Below are positions 35,551 to 46,077 of a stretch of DNA of 64,000 nucleotides, piece by piece. Below the pieces are notes generated by a model. It ran no database searches. It was not told where the DNA came from and saw only the letters and a list, made by a program, of their open reading frames with translations. This DNA is from Kingdonia uniflora (Eukaryota > Streptophyta > Magnoliopsida > Ranunculales > Circaeasteraceae). Both the position numbers and the translations under genes were made by a program. Numbering within the stretch: position 1 is the first letter of the stretch; every line of letters starts with the position of its first letter. Where the stretch lies: the NCBI GenBank assembly GCA_014058105.1, contig JACGCM010002300.1:1240001-1304000 (forward strand). The letters are read 5' to 3'.

Positions 35551-36047
35551 AGCCATAGTCGATGCCCGACATTTCCTCGAACGATTGGGCAAATACATCC
35601 TTGTATTGTTGGGGGTGGGTTATAAGGTCTGATCGTTATTCTCCTGTCAAAAGTGAGCTAATATATGTAGTTCTTCTCCTAGGGCTGTCAAGGTTAATCT
35701 TATCGACCGGTTCTACGAGAGGCATTTCATCGCTTTGGTCAGAGGTAAGTTGTGTATCAACTTCCATATTGCTTGGGTGGAAAGAAATGGGGGACGAGTC
35801 CACCGCCATGGGCTCGTTCCCTGTTCGCTTCTATTCCCCAAATTTTATACTTTTTCCTTTCTTTCTTAAATTCTTAAGGGTGGCCAAGTTTTGTAAAGAG
35901 TTAGCGTAACAAATATGAGTGGTGACTTGGCAGCCTCATATTTGGTACATTCCAAACTTTGCTGGGAAATGTATTACCTGATGGCAGGAAGATGGTACTG
36001 CCTTTATTGCATGGATCCGCTCCTATCCGAAGATGGTACTTCCTGTA

Positions 36048-36500
36048 TTACCTGTTTACGATGATGAAGGTTTTGGACATCACGACGGGTCCAACTTGTA
36101 CCTGAGTAGCGAGTTCCCTAACCTCTTGCTCGGTAGACAAGTTGAAGCTCGAAATCTCGATCTTGGAGGGTATCATGTAGTCTTGCATATTCATATTTTT
36201 TAGAGCATCGTGATAGAGGATATTTGCTCCGCTTTCCGAGTTGACCAACACACGCTTGACCGAGAATCCCCCAATCATGATTCAAATAACTAAGGCATTG
36301 CCATGAGGATGGAATACCGATCCAATATCGTCGTTTGTAGAGTAGATAACTTGCCAATGGTGCATCTCCAAAACCATCATGATTCCATGAGTTGTTCGCT
36401 GATTCTTACTTAGTTGGTAAAATTGCCTCGTGGAGTTGGAGATGACATTATGTGATTGTGTCTTGTTAATGTCTTCTAATATCATTTCGCAGACTGCCAT
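36048..36500 (-). pseudogene. element C aspartic protease
   Basis: Protease layout: GSVFHPHGNALVI, a stop, IMIGGFSVKRVLVNSESGAN, then ILYHDALKNMNMQ. The active site, D-x-G in relatives (VLVDSGSS or similar), reads VNSESG here, so the catalytic Asp has become Asn. A 76-codon open frame covers 36048-36278. Confidence 0.75.
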
Positions 36501-36539
36501 GTGCCCGTTTACTTGTATGGTCGCTGTTGGTTTTGCAAG

Positions 36540-38100
36540 CGCCCTGTAAAGGAGTATATCTTCTGCAGGGATTGGTCATTTTAACTACTGAATGTAACAC
36601 CTTTTCCTGAACTATGTCTCAGTTATATTAATCAGGTTATAACACTTTTCCTGAACTGCCATGTGCCCTGTATGCCTGACTGGCAACAGGACAGAGACGG
36701 TACTGAGAAGAGTGGTTGTCTGAGAGGCAGATGTGCAGTTGCCCTCTTCTACATTCAGGTACTTTCGTACCTTTTCGTATAGATTTTCCAGTGTCTCTGG
36801 TCGTTTCATGCGCAAAGCTTCGCGTACCTTTGAACTAGGTAAGCATGTACCCATGAATGTTCAGCAAGCTGTTTGGGTATCTACTATTTTAATGAATATT
36901 TGTTCATTCTTGAACCTCTTTAAGGAGTCGATGGTTTCTTTGACTTGCTATTTTAGAGAAAACAATTTTGCTAGTTGCTTCTTTGATTGCTAGTTGTGCA
37001 GGTATTTTTCCATGAATGCTAGGGAGAGCTGCTCGAAGGTGGATATCTAATTGGGTTCAAGGCTTTGAAACCAGACAAGAAACCCATCTGATAAGGTTGA
37101 GGGGAATATGCGGTACATGTGCTCGTTTGTCTAGTGTTGGAGGTCAATACTATACTGGAACTTCGAGATGTGCTGGCCTGGTTCTTGGCTCCCGAAGAAG
37201 ACCTCTATTTTTGGTCTAGAATAGATCTGCCCTAGTATATAATTCTTGATGGTCTCCGTGAATGAGGTACTATGTATCCTACGTAGAGTCTCCTTCATTA
37301 ATTGCTTGGCCGGATCGCTGTTTTACATATTTTTGATCAACGCCTCAATGGAGCGACTGTTAGGGGTGGGTGATCACTTTTACTTATGTCCCTTCGTGGG
37401 CCTCGTCCTCCCATATGGATGACTTATCATAGTAGCTATCATCGTATGGCTCGTATGGTTGCCCAAACTGAGGCATTCGTTACGGGCCATTCGTTGGTAC
37501 CATTCGTTAAAGCGGTCTTTGTAGGTGGGGTTTCTTTCTTGATATTGTCTATAACTGTACCCAGGTGGGTATGATGGATCATCAGGGCTGTATTGTTGGT
37601 GCCACTAAGGAAGGTTCACGTGATCATGATCGTACGAGGTCCCCGGGTATGTTATAGGCGCAGAGGGGACGCATACCCTGATATTGTGGAGCATACCGGC
37701 CAGGTAGTGGCGGTTCTGTGTGGCTAAGTAGGTGTGTTAATCGCAGTAGTGGTGGTCATTGTTTGCCAGCTTATTGTATAGGTTTCCTCGGTGGTAAAGG
37801 TCGTTGGATCACTGGTTGTAGTACTATCCCTCGCGGTAACGGATAGGGGTTATAAACTGGGGTGGTCTGTGGCTCATTAACAGACCCATATATCGGTGGT
37901 AAATGGGGTTAAGTTTCCATGTTAAGGCAGTTGAGCTCCCCCTCGTATGGCGTTGAATCTCCAATGGTTTCGGATGCGGTCGGGGAGACAGGTGGCGCTT
38001 GATGTCCGGTAGCGAGGTTTTCTCTCATCTCGTCATTCGCCACCCGGAGCTGTCGTATCTTGTCTTCTTTTGTCAGCATCTTTTATTGTAGTTGTAAGAG
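36540..38100 (-). pseudogene. element C gag
   Basis: Gag text on the minus strand with many stops. The clearest part is an 80-codon frame at 36612-36854 (FMGTCLPSSKVREALRMKRP, ETLENLYEKVRKYLNVEEGN), the end of the gypsy gag core. Upstream, HSWKNTCTTSNQ-type and KQLAKLF-type words appear in other frames. Low-complexity regions around 37.4-38.0 kb are probably the N-terminal part. Confidence 0.65.
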
Positions 38101-38619
38101 CGCAATTCACATATCTGCCACCTTTTCTTCATTTTTCCCAGCTAAGAGCATATGTAGTTGTTTCACCAAATTTTGCTAGCCAAACTTTATTTGCATAATC
38201 CTTAGAATCATTTGTTTACGTTGACTACATTAAAATAGCCATTGAATAATGCTTCCTCTATTGTAGGTTTCCAACTCTACATATTTGATTTGAAAGAAAA
38301 ATGACTACTTTATTATTTACATATGCTACTTCATTTTTTGTTGATAATTTTGGTGGCAACGACTAAACGTGGGTAACGTTTTAATGTTACACGAGTATTT
38401 AGCTTACGCACACCACGTGCAGGAAATTTTGGAGATGCACGTCCCTGTTTTTCCTCGACCCATGCATAGTTGAGATTGGTTTCCGCACATTCCACTTAAC
38501 AACTGCTCCGACCCTCTTTCTCCTCTCTCTAAAATTCTTAACTTCTCTCATTGTTATCTCTCTATCTCTCCTAAATTTTCAACTTAGGTGACGTTACGAG
38601 AAGTTTCAAGCGATTACTA

Positions 38620-39120
38620 TGGTCATGGTGGAAGGAAATTAAGGTGATAATCCAAAAGAGAAGGATGAAGAAAACCCTTCTCAAAGCATTACTGCAAGCA
38701 TGGAAGAAGGTAAATTTTAATTTTTGAATTCTAATTTTAAAGGTTTATTATTTTTTCTGAATTGCCTATGTTTGCTTACGTTAACGTTTGATACGTTGGC
38801 GTAACTGGATTTTGTATGCAAGCGTAGGCAGTATCTTCTCACATTCAAAATATATTACCTTCAATTTGTTGTTGCGGATACAGGGCTATATATAATTATC
38901 TTACTAACGTTAACGCTTTTACACCCTTTTTGTTGTATGTTTGTTCATACAATGCCTTTAACTTGACTAACATTAGTGTTATAATAAGTTGTTTTCATTT
39001 AAAAACTAGAGCTCAAAGCAAAGATGAAGAAGCTACAAAATTGATAACCAATAGTGAACCGGGGGAAAACTATTCTGGTGATGAAGAAGAGTTGTATGGT
39101 GTTGAAGAAGAGTATATCTT
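38620..39120 (+). other. plus-strand ORF pieces inside the MULE
   Basis: Two stretches read as acidic protein: GDNPKEKDEENPSQSITASM near 38650-38710, ended by a possible donor (GTAAAT), and after a possible acceptor near 39010, QSKDEEATKLITNSEPGENY and SGDEEELYGVEEEYIL. At about 39120 the sequence turns into the transposase on the other strand. It may be a captured host gene fragment or an element-own second ORF. No family is recognised. Confidence 0.35.
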
Positions 39121-40134
39121 ATCAGTCACAAATACTCCCGGTTCCTCATCTCCTAACATGGTTTTGAACTTTTCCAAATCCCAAATATAAGTTGATTCAT
39201 TCTCGTGCTTGAAATAAGCAACACACAAAAGAAATGTTAACCACGTGGAAGTCATACCGACAATCTCAAACATCGTGCATTTTGTAGTCGCATTCGAAGG
39301 AAATTTCCTTTTTATCGCAGCCAATATTTCTCGTGGTGTTGCATTATTTAGATACAACTCCGTGGCTAGGTCTATTTCATTTTTTAAAGCCTTTTAGCAA
39401 AAGCGTGACCTTCAAACTTATCATCCGGTTCATGATTGTGACCTCCGTAATGAACCTTAAGAACCCACTACATACTTTATCTATTTTCAGACTTATACTT
39501 CAACTCAATAGGATAATTCTTCAGTTTTGTACAAGTCTTCCTTCTCTTTACTACTCTAGCTTGTGCTTCCTCAATTACTTTTTTGTTACGACGATCATGA
39601 TATGTTGTTTCTTGCTCACATCCAATTTCTAGACGAGGAAGTTCATTAAAGTGATTAGAAAAGTGTTAGGTTACGGCCATGATCCCCAACGTCTTTTCCA
39701 ATGCATGCCTTTAGTTTCCCTTGATCATCAAAGATCTGAACATAAAAGAGAAGTTCCCTATAATTATACATATCCTGCAAAATAAAATAACGGGATCGAA
39801 TGCACATATTGAGGAAAACTACTTGTGTTGTAGTAAATTGTTTGGTGAAATCACATTTAATTGAGGATAAAGGTTCTGGGTTGTCCCAACGATTGTGACA
39901 ATTGAAAGAACCAAAACAATGTCTGACCAGCTCAGTTTCAGCAATAGTCTGTTCATATACTAAATGCGGATAATCATATTGAGCTTCACCGTCGTAGTTG
40001 TGGGACAAGGGTTCTTCTTCAAAATACTGAAAATTGTCCAACTCTATATCTCCCTTACCAAGGGCTTCATAATCTTCATGGGTGTAGGTGTTACTTATAC
40101 CAACCTGTAATAGTAAAGTTGGCATAAGGGTCAA
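39120..40134 (-). pseudogene. MULE transposase, internally deleted
   Basis: Minus strand, several frames. An N-terminal acidic part (159 codons at 39655-40134) is followed by a FAR1/MuDR-type DNA-binding region, with Cys/Lys-rich text ending in the zinc-ligand motif VHYGGHNHEPDDKFEGHAFA. Then comes ATPREILAAIKRKFPSNATT, and directly MFEIVGMTSTWLTF, CVAYFKHENESTYIWDLEKF and VFVTDK from the DDE core. The stretch that should hold the first catalytic Asp, between SNATT and the EIVGMTS block, is missing, and the protein is cut soon after VTD. Such an enzyme could not be active. Confidence 0.8.
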
Positions 40135-41400
40135 TTAACATTTTGGCCAATATACGGTAGTGCATAATAACAGTATACGTAGCGCATAAAAACAAAGGTA
40201 AACGCAACAAAATGTTAACGCTAACGCATAACAAGATACGTTTTCGTAAGCTATAAGATCCAAGCTCAACATGGTAAAGAACATTTAGAAGCATATGACA
40301 AGAACCGTTAACGTAAGTGGCAATTAATGTAAGCATTAAATGCTCAATAATAAATTGCTGAGATGGCTGAAAGTAATGAAGAAGATGGTTGTTAACGATT
40401 TAATTTTTGAAGTTGGTTGATACAACTGTCTTCAACTACTTATGGTTGAGATTTCTATATATAAGGGGGGAGCAAAAAAAGAAAAATAGAAGTAAAAGAT
40501 GAAGAACTTTAGAATTTCAATGAAACGATAGGCAGATTTTCAAATTTCTTGGTGAAGTCAAGGCAGAGGAATGCTACTACCCTTGGAACAAGTGCTTAGG
40601 CAAATGTACTTACCCTGATGTAGACCACTCGCCACATTTGCCTATTGAGGTTGCTGATGATCTCAAAGCAAAAGCAAATTGCCGAAGTCAAGCCAGATGT
40701 TGAAGAATTTGTAGAACCTTATTGAGGTGAGATCAAAGTTGTAAAAAGCATTCTCACTATCTGCAAGATAATTAATGAAATAGGCAGCAGGGTTCAAGAG
40801 GGAGGTCACCCACCGATCGGTAGATACTGTTGGGAATGAGTCTATCTCGCAGCCTACTACAACTATAGAGAGAGAAAGAAAGAAAGAGAAAGAGATAAGC
40901 TTAAATTTTGGGATTAGGTTTAAGTCTGACTTGTAATATCTATTGTAAATTAAGTTTTTAACTAGTCCATGCCTGTCTTTTATGATAAAAATGTAACATA
41001 TAAGAAACGCTACTACCACGTGACTGATGCCATGAGAGACATCGCTGAGAAAATACATACGGGACCATATCTACTTGCATGCATTCGATCCTATTTTTAG
41101 AAAACTAATCTTTTCTGTTGGTAACGCAAAATGTTAACACACCAATAATAACAATTATTTCAGTAACCAGTCACGTATACTGACCTTATGATAATAACTA
41201 CCACTATTATTGTTGAAGTACTAGTAGCTAAAATAGGCAGTTGAGAAATGGCTGAGGTTGAGTGGTTGACATAAGTATTTTTAACTACTTATGGTTTGTA
41301 TGGTTGTGGTAATGTCTTCATAGGGTTCTCAAGAGAACACTACCAATAAGAAGAAGAAAAATAAGAAGTAGAGGGGGAAAGAATGAAGAGGTAAGAAGAA

Positions 41401-41739
41401 ATAGAGAAGGACCTGAATGAGTGGGAGAATGATGTCAACACAGTGGTTGAGTTCCTCAGGGAAGAAAAAGAAGAAGCAAAAATAGAGAAGGACCTAAAGG
41501 AGTGGGAGAATGATATTAACACAATGGCTGAGTTCCTCGAAGAAGAAGAAGAAGTGAATGGTGTTGGAAGGAAAATATTAAAAAAAATAAGAAGGAACTG
41601 TTCACAGATGGAGAGAATAACACCTGTTGTAAGTCCCATTTCAATCACCATTGTCAAGAAAAACTCTAACGTAACCATGACACACGTCAACATCAAAATA
41701 ACTTACATACGCATATATTATATATTTGGAAGACATTAG
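41401..41739 (+). CDS. acidic ORF with an exact 27-residue tandem repeat, inside the MULE
   Basis: An open plus-strand frame; the first ATG is 41443, but the frame is already open from 41401. An 81-bp unit at 41401-41481 is repeated at 41482-41561: IEKDLNEWENDVNTVVEFLR and then IEKDLKEWENDINTMAEFLE, each followed by a Glu/Lys-rich tail. The heptad-like charge pattern suggests coiled coil. The rest (VGRKILKKIRRNCSQMERIT) is basic. It ends a few bases before the nested MITE. No family is recognised; it could be a captured fragment, and whether it is expressed is unknown. Confidence 0.35.
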   Translation: MEKDLNEWENDVNTVVEFLREEKEEAKIEKDLKEWENDINTMAEFLEEEEEVNGVGRKILKKIRRNCSQMERITPVVSPISITIVKKNSNVTMTHVNIKITYIRIYYIFGRH

Positions 41740-41751
41740 TTTTTGTATGAG

Positions 41752-41953
41752 CAGGATTGGATATTGCCCAAAGCGACCAAAGCATATGCTTTGGGCCTCC
41801 ATTTTTTTTTTTAGTATATGTGTTTTTGATACTTAAACTCATTTCCCCCTCTCTTCATCTGTGAGGCCTCAAAAAAAAAAGCTTTTTAGTAAGTAAATAG
41901 CGCCTCATTTTATGGGGCTGCTTTAGGCCACCCAAACCGTAGCCCCAATCCTG
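41752..41953. mobile_element. 202-bp hAT-type MITE nested in the MULE
   Basis: Ends CAGGATTGG and CCAATCCTG are inverted repeats, with similar text inward (CCCAAAGC and GCTTTGGGCC on the left, GGCCACCCAAAC on the right), as in a common plant hAT family. Flanks tgtatgag (41744-41751) and ggtatgag (41954-41961) agree in 7 of 8 bases, a hAT-size duplication. It is younger than the MULE around it. Confidence 0.75.
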
Positions 41954-42107
41954 GGTATGAGTTACGGAACCGTATAACAAAAATGTTAGTAGGCAGGAGT
42001 TGATTTACCTGGTTCATAAAACATAGGTTTTCTTCTTTAATCTTTGGTACGAAATCAAATGTCTTCATCCATTCTGTGTAAATGGGAAGGGAACACAATT
42101 TAAAATA

Positions 42108-42134
42108 TGTTATATATATATATATATATATATA
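42108..42134. repeat. (TA)n microsatellite in the MULE
   Basis: About 13 TA units. It has no further apparent role. Confidence 0.8.
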
Positions 42135-42346
42135 GAAAGAGATAAAGAGCATAGAGATATACCATGCAAGGTTTAATGGAGGATCGTCTTCAGAAAGGGA
42201 GATGTCAAGAAAGAACATTGTGTGTAAGAGAGAGAGAGAGAGCATTGTGCGTTTAACACCTCTTTATGGTAGAAATTCTCGACTTACGCATAGATGAGAT
42301 GCAAAACTTAAAGTTACCCGCGTTTAGTTCGCTGCCTAATTTTGGT

Positions 42347-42860
42347 CAATATTATTACAGTGCTTTATTGTTTGGTAGTTTTTTATTTTTGGTACTAACG
42401 CCAATTAGGCTGAGTTTTTTAAGGGTTGCTAAGTTGAGCTCCTGAGAACATTATAAATTCTTCGCACATAACGCCTTGACGGATTAATAAATTGTAGGTT
42501 ATTGTAAACTCTGAACAATAGTAATGTCTGCAACATGTAATTATACTTGGAGTCTTCCCTTCATGATTAGTTTGAGGTTCATAAAGTTTGTATGAGTTTT
42601 AATACATGTTATAACTTATTACAAATACTTGGGCAACCAGTAAGGGTATGCCCAACTTAACGGGTAGTAGTATTGTGTAGCACACATGTATAAGGCTGGC
42701 ATACTCACACCAAAGACGCAGTACAAATGAATAGAAATGACCCTAATCTAAACATCCTCACTTATATCACAATATCAAAAATGAAAAACAAACAAAATCT
42801 AGAAAGCTACCCTGATACTATCCTCCTTTATATCCGAATGGTGAAGGGGTGCCTTATATA
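42347..42860. other. short spacer between MULE and copia D
   Basis: AT-rich text with no gene. The left duplication of the MULE target ends at its start and the copia D 5' LTR begins at its end. A plus-strand frame at 42727-42978 runs into the LTR and is not credible. Confidence 0.6.
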
Positions 42861-43236
42861 TGCTGGATTTTCCATCTATACCGGTATTACTCAATATTTT
42901 ATCTTCTGGTTCACGAGCACACATGTTAATAGGTCGTATGGGTGTTATTGGCTGTGTCTAATTATTATACCAAGTTAAGGTTTGTGGAACCTAGTATTAC
43001 TCTTTATTAGAGCTTGAGGGTATAATGGGAAGACTACTCAAACACTATCCGTTTAAATAGAGAGGAAGTCCCTTTTGGAGGCTACAACCTAGATTACAAT
43101 CCCATTAAGGTCTACAGCCAATCCAAGGGAAGACATAACTCAAGAACAAATGATTTTGTAAAAGCAGGAGAAGAGGTTAGTAGAATTCTATTCATATTCA
43201 ATTATTGATCATATTTATTGTATTGAATTTCCTACA
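42861..43236 (+). repeat. 5' LTR of copia D (376 bp)
   Basis: Starts TGCTGGATTTTCC and ends TTTCCTACA. It aligns with 50613-50986 over its whole length (CATCTATACCGGTA, TATACCAAGTTAAGGTT, AGAGCTTGAGGGTATAATGG and GAGAAGAGGTTAGTAGAAT are shared), with scattered differences. Confidence 0.9.
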
Positions 43237-43238
43237 AT

Positions 43239-43253
43239 TGGTATCAGTCGCTA
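43239..43253 (+). other. primer binding site of copia D
   Basis: TGGTATCAG follows the LTR after two bases, the standard text complementary to the 3' end of initiator methionine tRNA. The following bases TCGCTA depart from the usual AGC. Confidence 0.85.
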
Positions 43254-45308
43254 GGATACATATTTCTATGATTAATAATTAATGTAAGGAGAGAAAGATA
43301 CAACATTGTTGTCAGGAGTTTGTTCTCTTGCTTTAATGGTTTTGCACAAACACCAAAAAGTTTTGGTTTCTCTATTTTGTTTTCTTCTCTGTGGTTTTAC
43401 AACTCATTTAACATCTTAGAGAGAGATTCACCCAAATCACAAAATCTTAAAATTATGTGAGATTGTTCTACAAATCTCAAAATCTTCTCAGATTCAAGGC
43501 TTCGAATCTGATTTGAAATAGAATGTCAAATTAAGGTTTTTCTTAATAAGAATCCTTCCATTGTTCTGATTTTGGACAAAATTCTTCATCTGTCTCTCGT
43601 CTCCAATTCATCTGCAAACCTAATTTAGTCAATTATGAATTTACGAATTAGATAGGGAAGTCGATCAGAAAGGAAATTCAACTGCATATTAGGTTTAAAA
43701 CAACAATTGTTCCTCAATCATTATGGTTGATGTTATCGTTAAGTTAAAATCCTTAGGGGTTTGGCTCATATTTGGAGAGTGGGGTTTTCAACTGTTAGGT
43801 TGGTACTTTTCATTTCTTTCTTTCTTTAGAATTTTGCGATTGCTTGTTCGTGTTTGATGGCGATTGTGCTCCAAAGACTACATTTTTGGTGTTAGTAAAT
43901 TTTTTGGAATTAGGGCTTGTGATCTCTGGTGATTGTTTGGGTGTGCTATTCTGGGTTGATTGTTGAATTGTTGGAGATGTGGTTTTGTGCTAGTGTGTGA
44001 TTATTGTAGGTGTTGGGTTGGTGTGTGCTTGGTAATTATTCGACTGTGGTGTCTATAATTTTCCTAATGAATCCTAATAGTTGCTTGCCATTGTAATTGT
44101 GGTGTGATTATATTGGGTTCAGGTAAAGGTATCCCCTCTATTAGGTGGGAAAACACCTATGGGTTTTGAGAATTGTAGGTGGCCTTTGGTTTGGAAATTG
44201 TGTTTGAAGAATGGGGTTTTTAGAGAGAGGAGAGGGTCGATTTCCCGACTATACTTTAGTTCAGCAAGGCAATTTTTTGGCCTTATTTCTTTTATGTCAA
44301 CGAAGCTTGGTTGTTTTAGCCTAGAATTGTTTGGTTGTTTTATTTTCTATTAATGGGCGATTGTATCGTGTTGACGCGACGTAGTTGCCGATTGATATTC
44401 TGTAACAATATTTTGGAGTGGTATATCATAATATCATATTTAGACACCAATTATTATTGTTTGGTTATGTTAGAGATGGGTACTTGGACTATCATATTTA
44501 CATATATCCACTCGTAGTCCTGGCTAAAGGATTAGTGGGTTACTTCAGTCAATATTTAGACACATTATGTAGATTACGAGATATACCAAATCCTATAGTA
44601 ACCCATATTATTGTGTTTTCACAAATTCATTATTGATTGAAAAGTTAAACACCAATTATTATTTCATATTAATTGGATGAAGATATCTGGCATAAGCTAT
44701 GATAAATCATTAACGATATATGAATTTAATGCCCAAGGATCTTCAATGGGGTTTAAGTGAGATAAAGTAGTCGTTAGGAAGGCGGAATATAAAATGGGTA
44801 AATACACCCAAAAGAGTTTTGCCCATGGAGTTAAACGTTTATCCTAATTTTGAGACTCTCTTATAAAGTCTCATTAAGACTTCTTTGCACTAATTAAACT
44901 TAAAATAATTAGATCACCCAAAGGAGGCTAAGAAACTTCTAATTAATTAATGGGTCAAGATAGGCTACACGGTATGGGAAGATGAGGATAATCCTTGACC
45001 CAAGGGTAATAAAGTGTCTCGAGTTAAACTGTAAGTGGTCAGTCTAGTCTTGAGCATGAGTGATCGCCAACTTGGGGGCAATGTATGCCAAATCACCACC
45101 CAAAGGAGGGATTCGATGATACATCGCCGTACGTGCAGAGTAAAAAGTTAATACCTTAAATACAATATACACTTTGACTCAACCATCCTAACCCCAGGTA
45201 GGATCGAGATTAAAGACATCAAATTATAGATCTTTTATAGATCAAGTTGAACATGCATAAAATTTTAATTTTTGTATGTCATAATATAAGTCTTTAGTTC
45301 ATGTAGCT
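43254..45308 (+). other. 2-kb leader of copia D
   Basis: Non-coding, T-rich text between primer site and gag start, longer than most copia leaders. Chance frames at 44159-44636 show no family resemblance. The region around 43.3-44.1 kb has the texture of a plant 5' leader with an intron. It may be an intrinsic long leader or acquired DNA. Confidence 0.45.
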
Positions 45309-45927
45309 ATGGACCCTATGATCCATAACCAACTAACTAATATTGAGACCTTGACGTATTCTAACTACTCTAACTGAAAGCTCAAAATCTAGATTGCCCT
45401 AGGCTTCCTTAATTTCGATTTTGCTCTTACTAAAGCGAAGCTCGCGGATCTAACGGATACCTCTTCTGATGCTGAGAAAGTGGCCCATGCGAAATGGGTC
45501 AAAGAAAATAAAATGACAAATCTCATCATTCGTTCTTCCCACGATCCTATTATGTGGGGCAGTATCGCTAAGAAAGGTACCGTAAATGAATTGTTAGATG
45601 CCATTAATAAACAGTTTAAGGGTTCCGTCAAGGGAAGGCAGTACAGTAACTTATCTCATCTTTTATCACTGAAGTATGACGGCAGTGGAAATGTGCGCTC
45701 ACACATTCTTAAGATCTCCAAGTTAGTTCTTACATTGAAAGAACTCTGTCTCACCATTAATGATACGTAGATGGTTCACTTAGCAGTTTGGTCTCTTCCA
45801 AAAAGTTTCAAGATGTTCCATGTTCACTACCAGAATCAGGAGAAGACTTGGGAAATGAATGAGTTGATTGCAGTATTAGTTTCAGTGGAAGAACGACAAA
45901 AGAAAGGTAAAATAGAAGTTCAATAAT
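45309..45927 (+). pseudogene. copia D gag
   Basis: Starts MDPMIHNQLTNIETLTYSNY and continues in one frame with TNLIIRSSHDPIMWGSIAKK, VNELLDAINKQFKGSVKGRQ, LLSLKYDGSGNVRSHILKIS and WSLPKSFKMFHVHYQNQ, the plant copia gag (UBN2) layout. A few in-frame stops occur (for example after NYSN and at the end of LTINDT). The longest clean piece is 45480-45770. A degenerate zinc-knuckle (CFFYKKKSHVKQDCHSY) follows in 46.1 kb text. Confidence 0.85.
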
Positions 45928-46077
45928 CGGCTCATCTGACTACTTCCATGAAGAGGTTGTCTATCAATTCTCAAGGGAAAAAAAAGTTTAATAACCAAGG
46001 TTGTGTGAAGAAGAAATTTCCTTAAGTTTGGTCCAGAGTAGAGTTCTCGTTCAGGAAATGGGAATAGAAAGCAAAAT

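Larger units (their letters stand above)
29400..38340 (-). mobile_element. element C: Ty3/gypsy, Tat-like, LTRs not resolved
   Basis: Minus-strand element covering most of this span. Right to left: gag (about 36.5-38.1 kb), protease (36048-36480), RT (about 34.43-35.55 kb), RNase H (about 33.6-34.43 kb), integrase (about 32.65-33.55 kb), then an untranslated 3' zone with two tandem arrays (32.4-31.4 and 30.8-30.0 kb) and plus-strand ORF fragments around and between them. All frames carry stops. I could not find its LTRs; the Mutator-like element follows on the right and element B abuts on the left. Confidence 0.8.
38355..42336. mobile_element. complete Mutator-like element (MULE), 3.98 kb
   Basis: The left end GGCAACGACTAAACGTGGGT and the reverse complement of the right end, GGCAGCGAACTAAACGCGGG, are terminal inverted repeats of roughly 30 bp with good similarity (both continue TAAC-TTT). 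The 10 bp taattttggt stands on both sides (38345-38354 and 42337-42346), within the 8-11 bp range known for Mutator target duplications. Inside are a damaged minus-strand transposase, plus-strand ORF pieces near each end and a nested hAT MITE. The agreement of ends, duplication and transposase makes this a firm call. Confidence 0.9.

Noticed and set aside
40663..41058. 131-codon minus-strand ORF inside the MULE
   Set aside because: No resemblance to the rest of a MULE transposase; the opposite strand also reads coding-like in short pieces, and neither can be supported.
42727..42978. 83-codon plus-strand ORF
   Set aside because: It crosses the start of the copia D 5' LTR at 42861, so its second half is LTR sequence.
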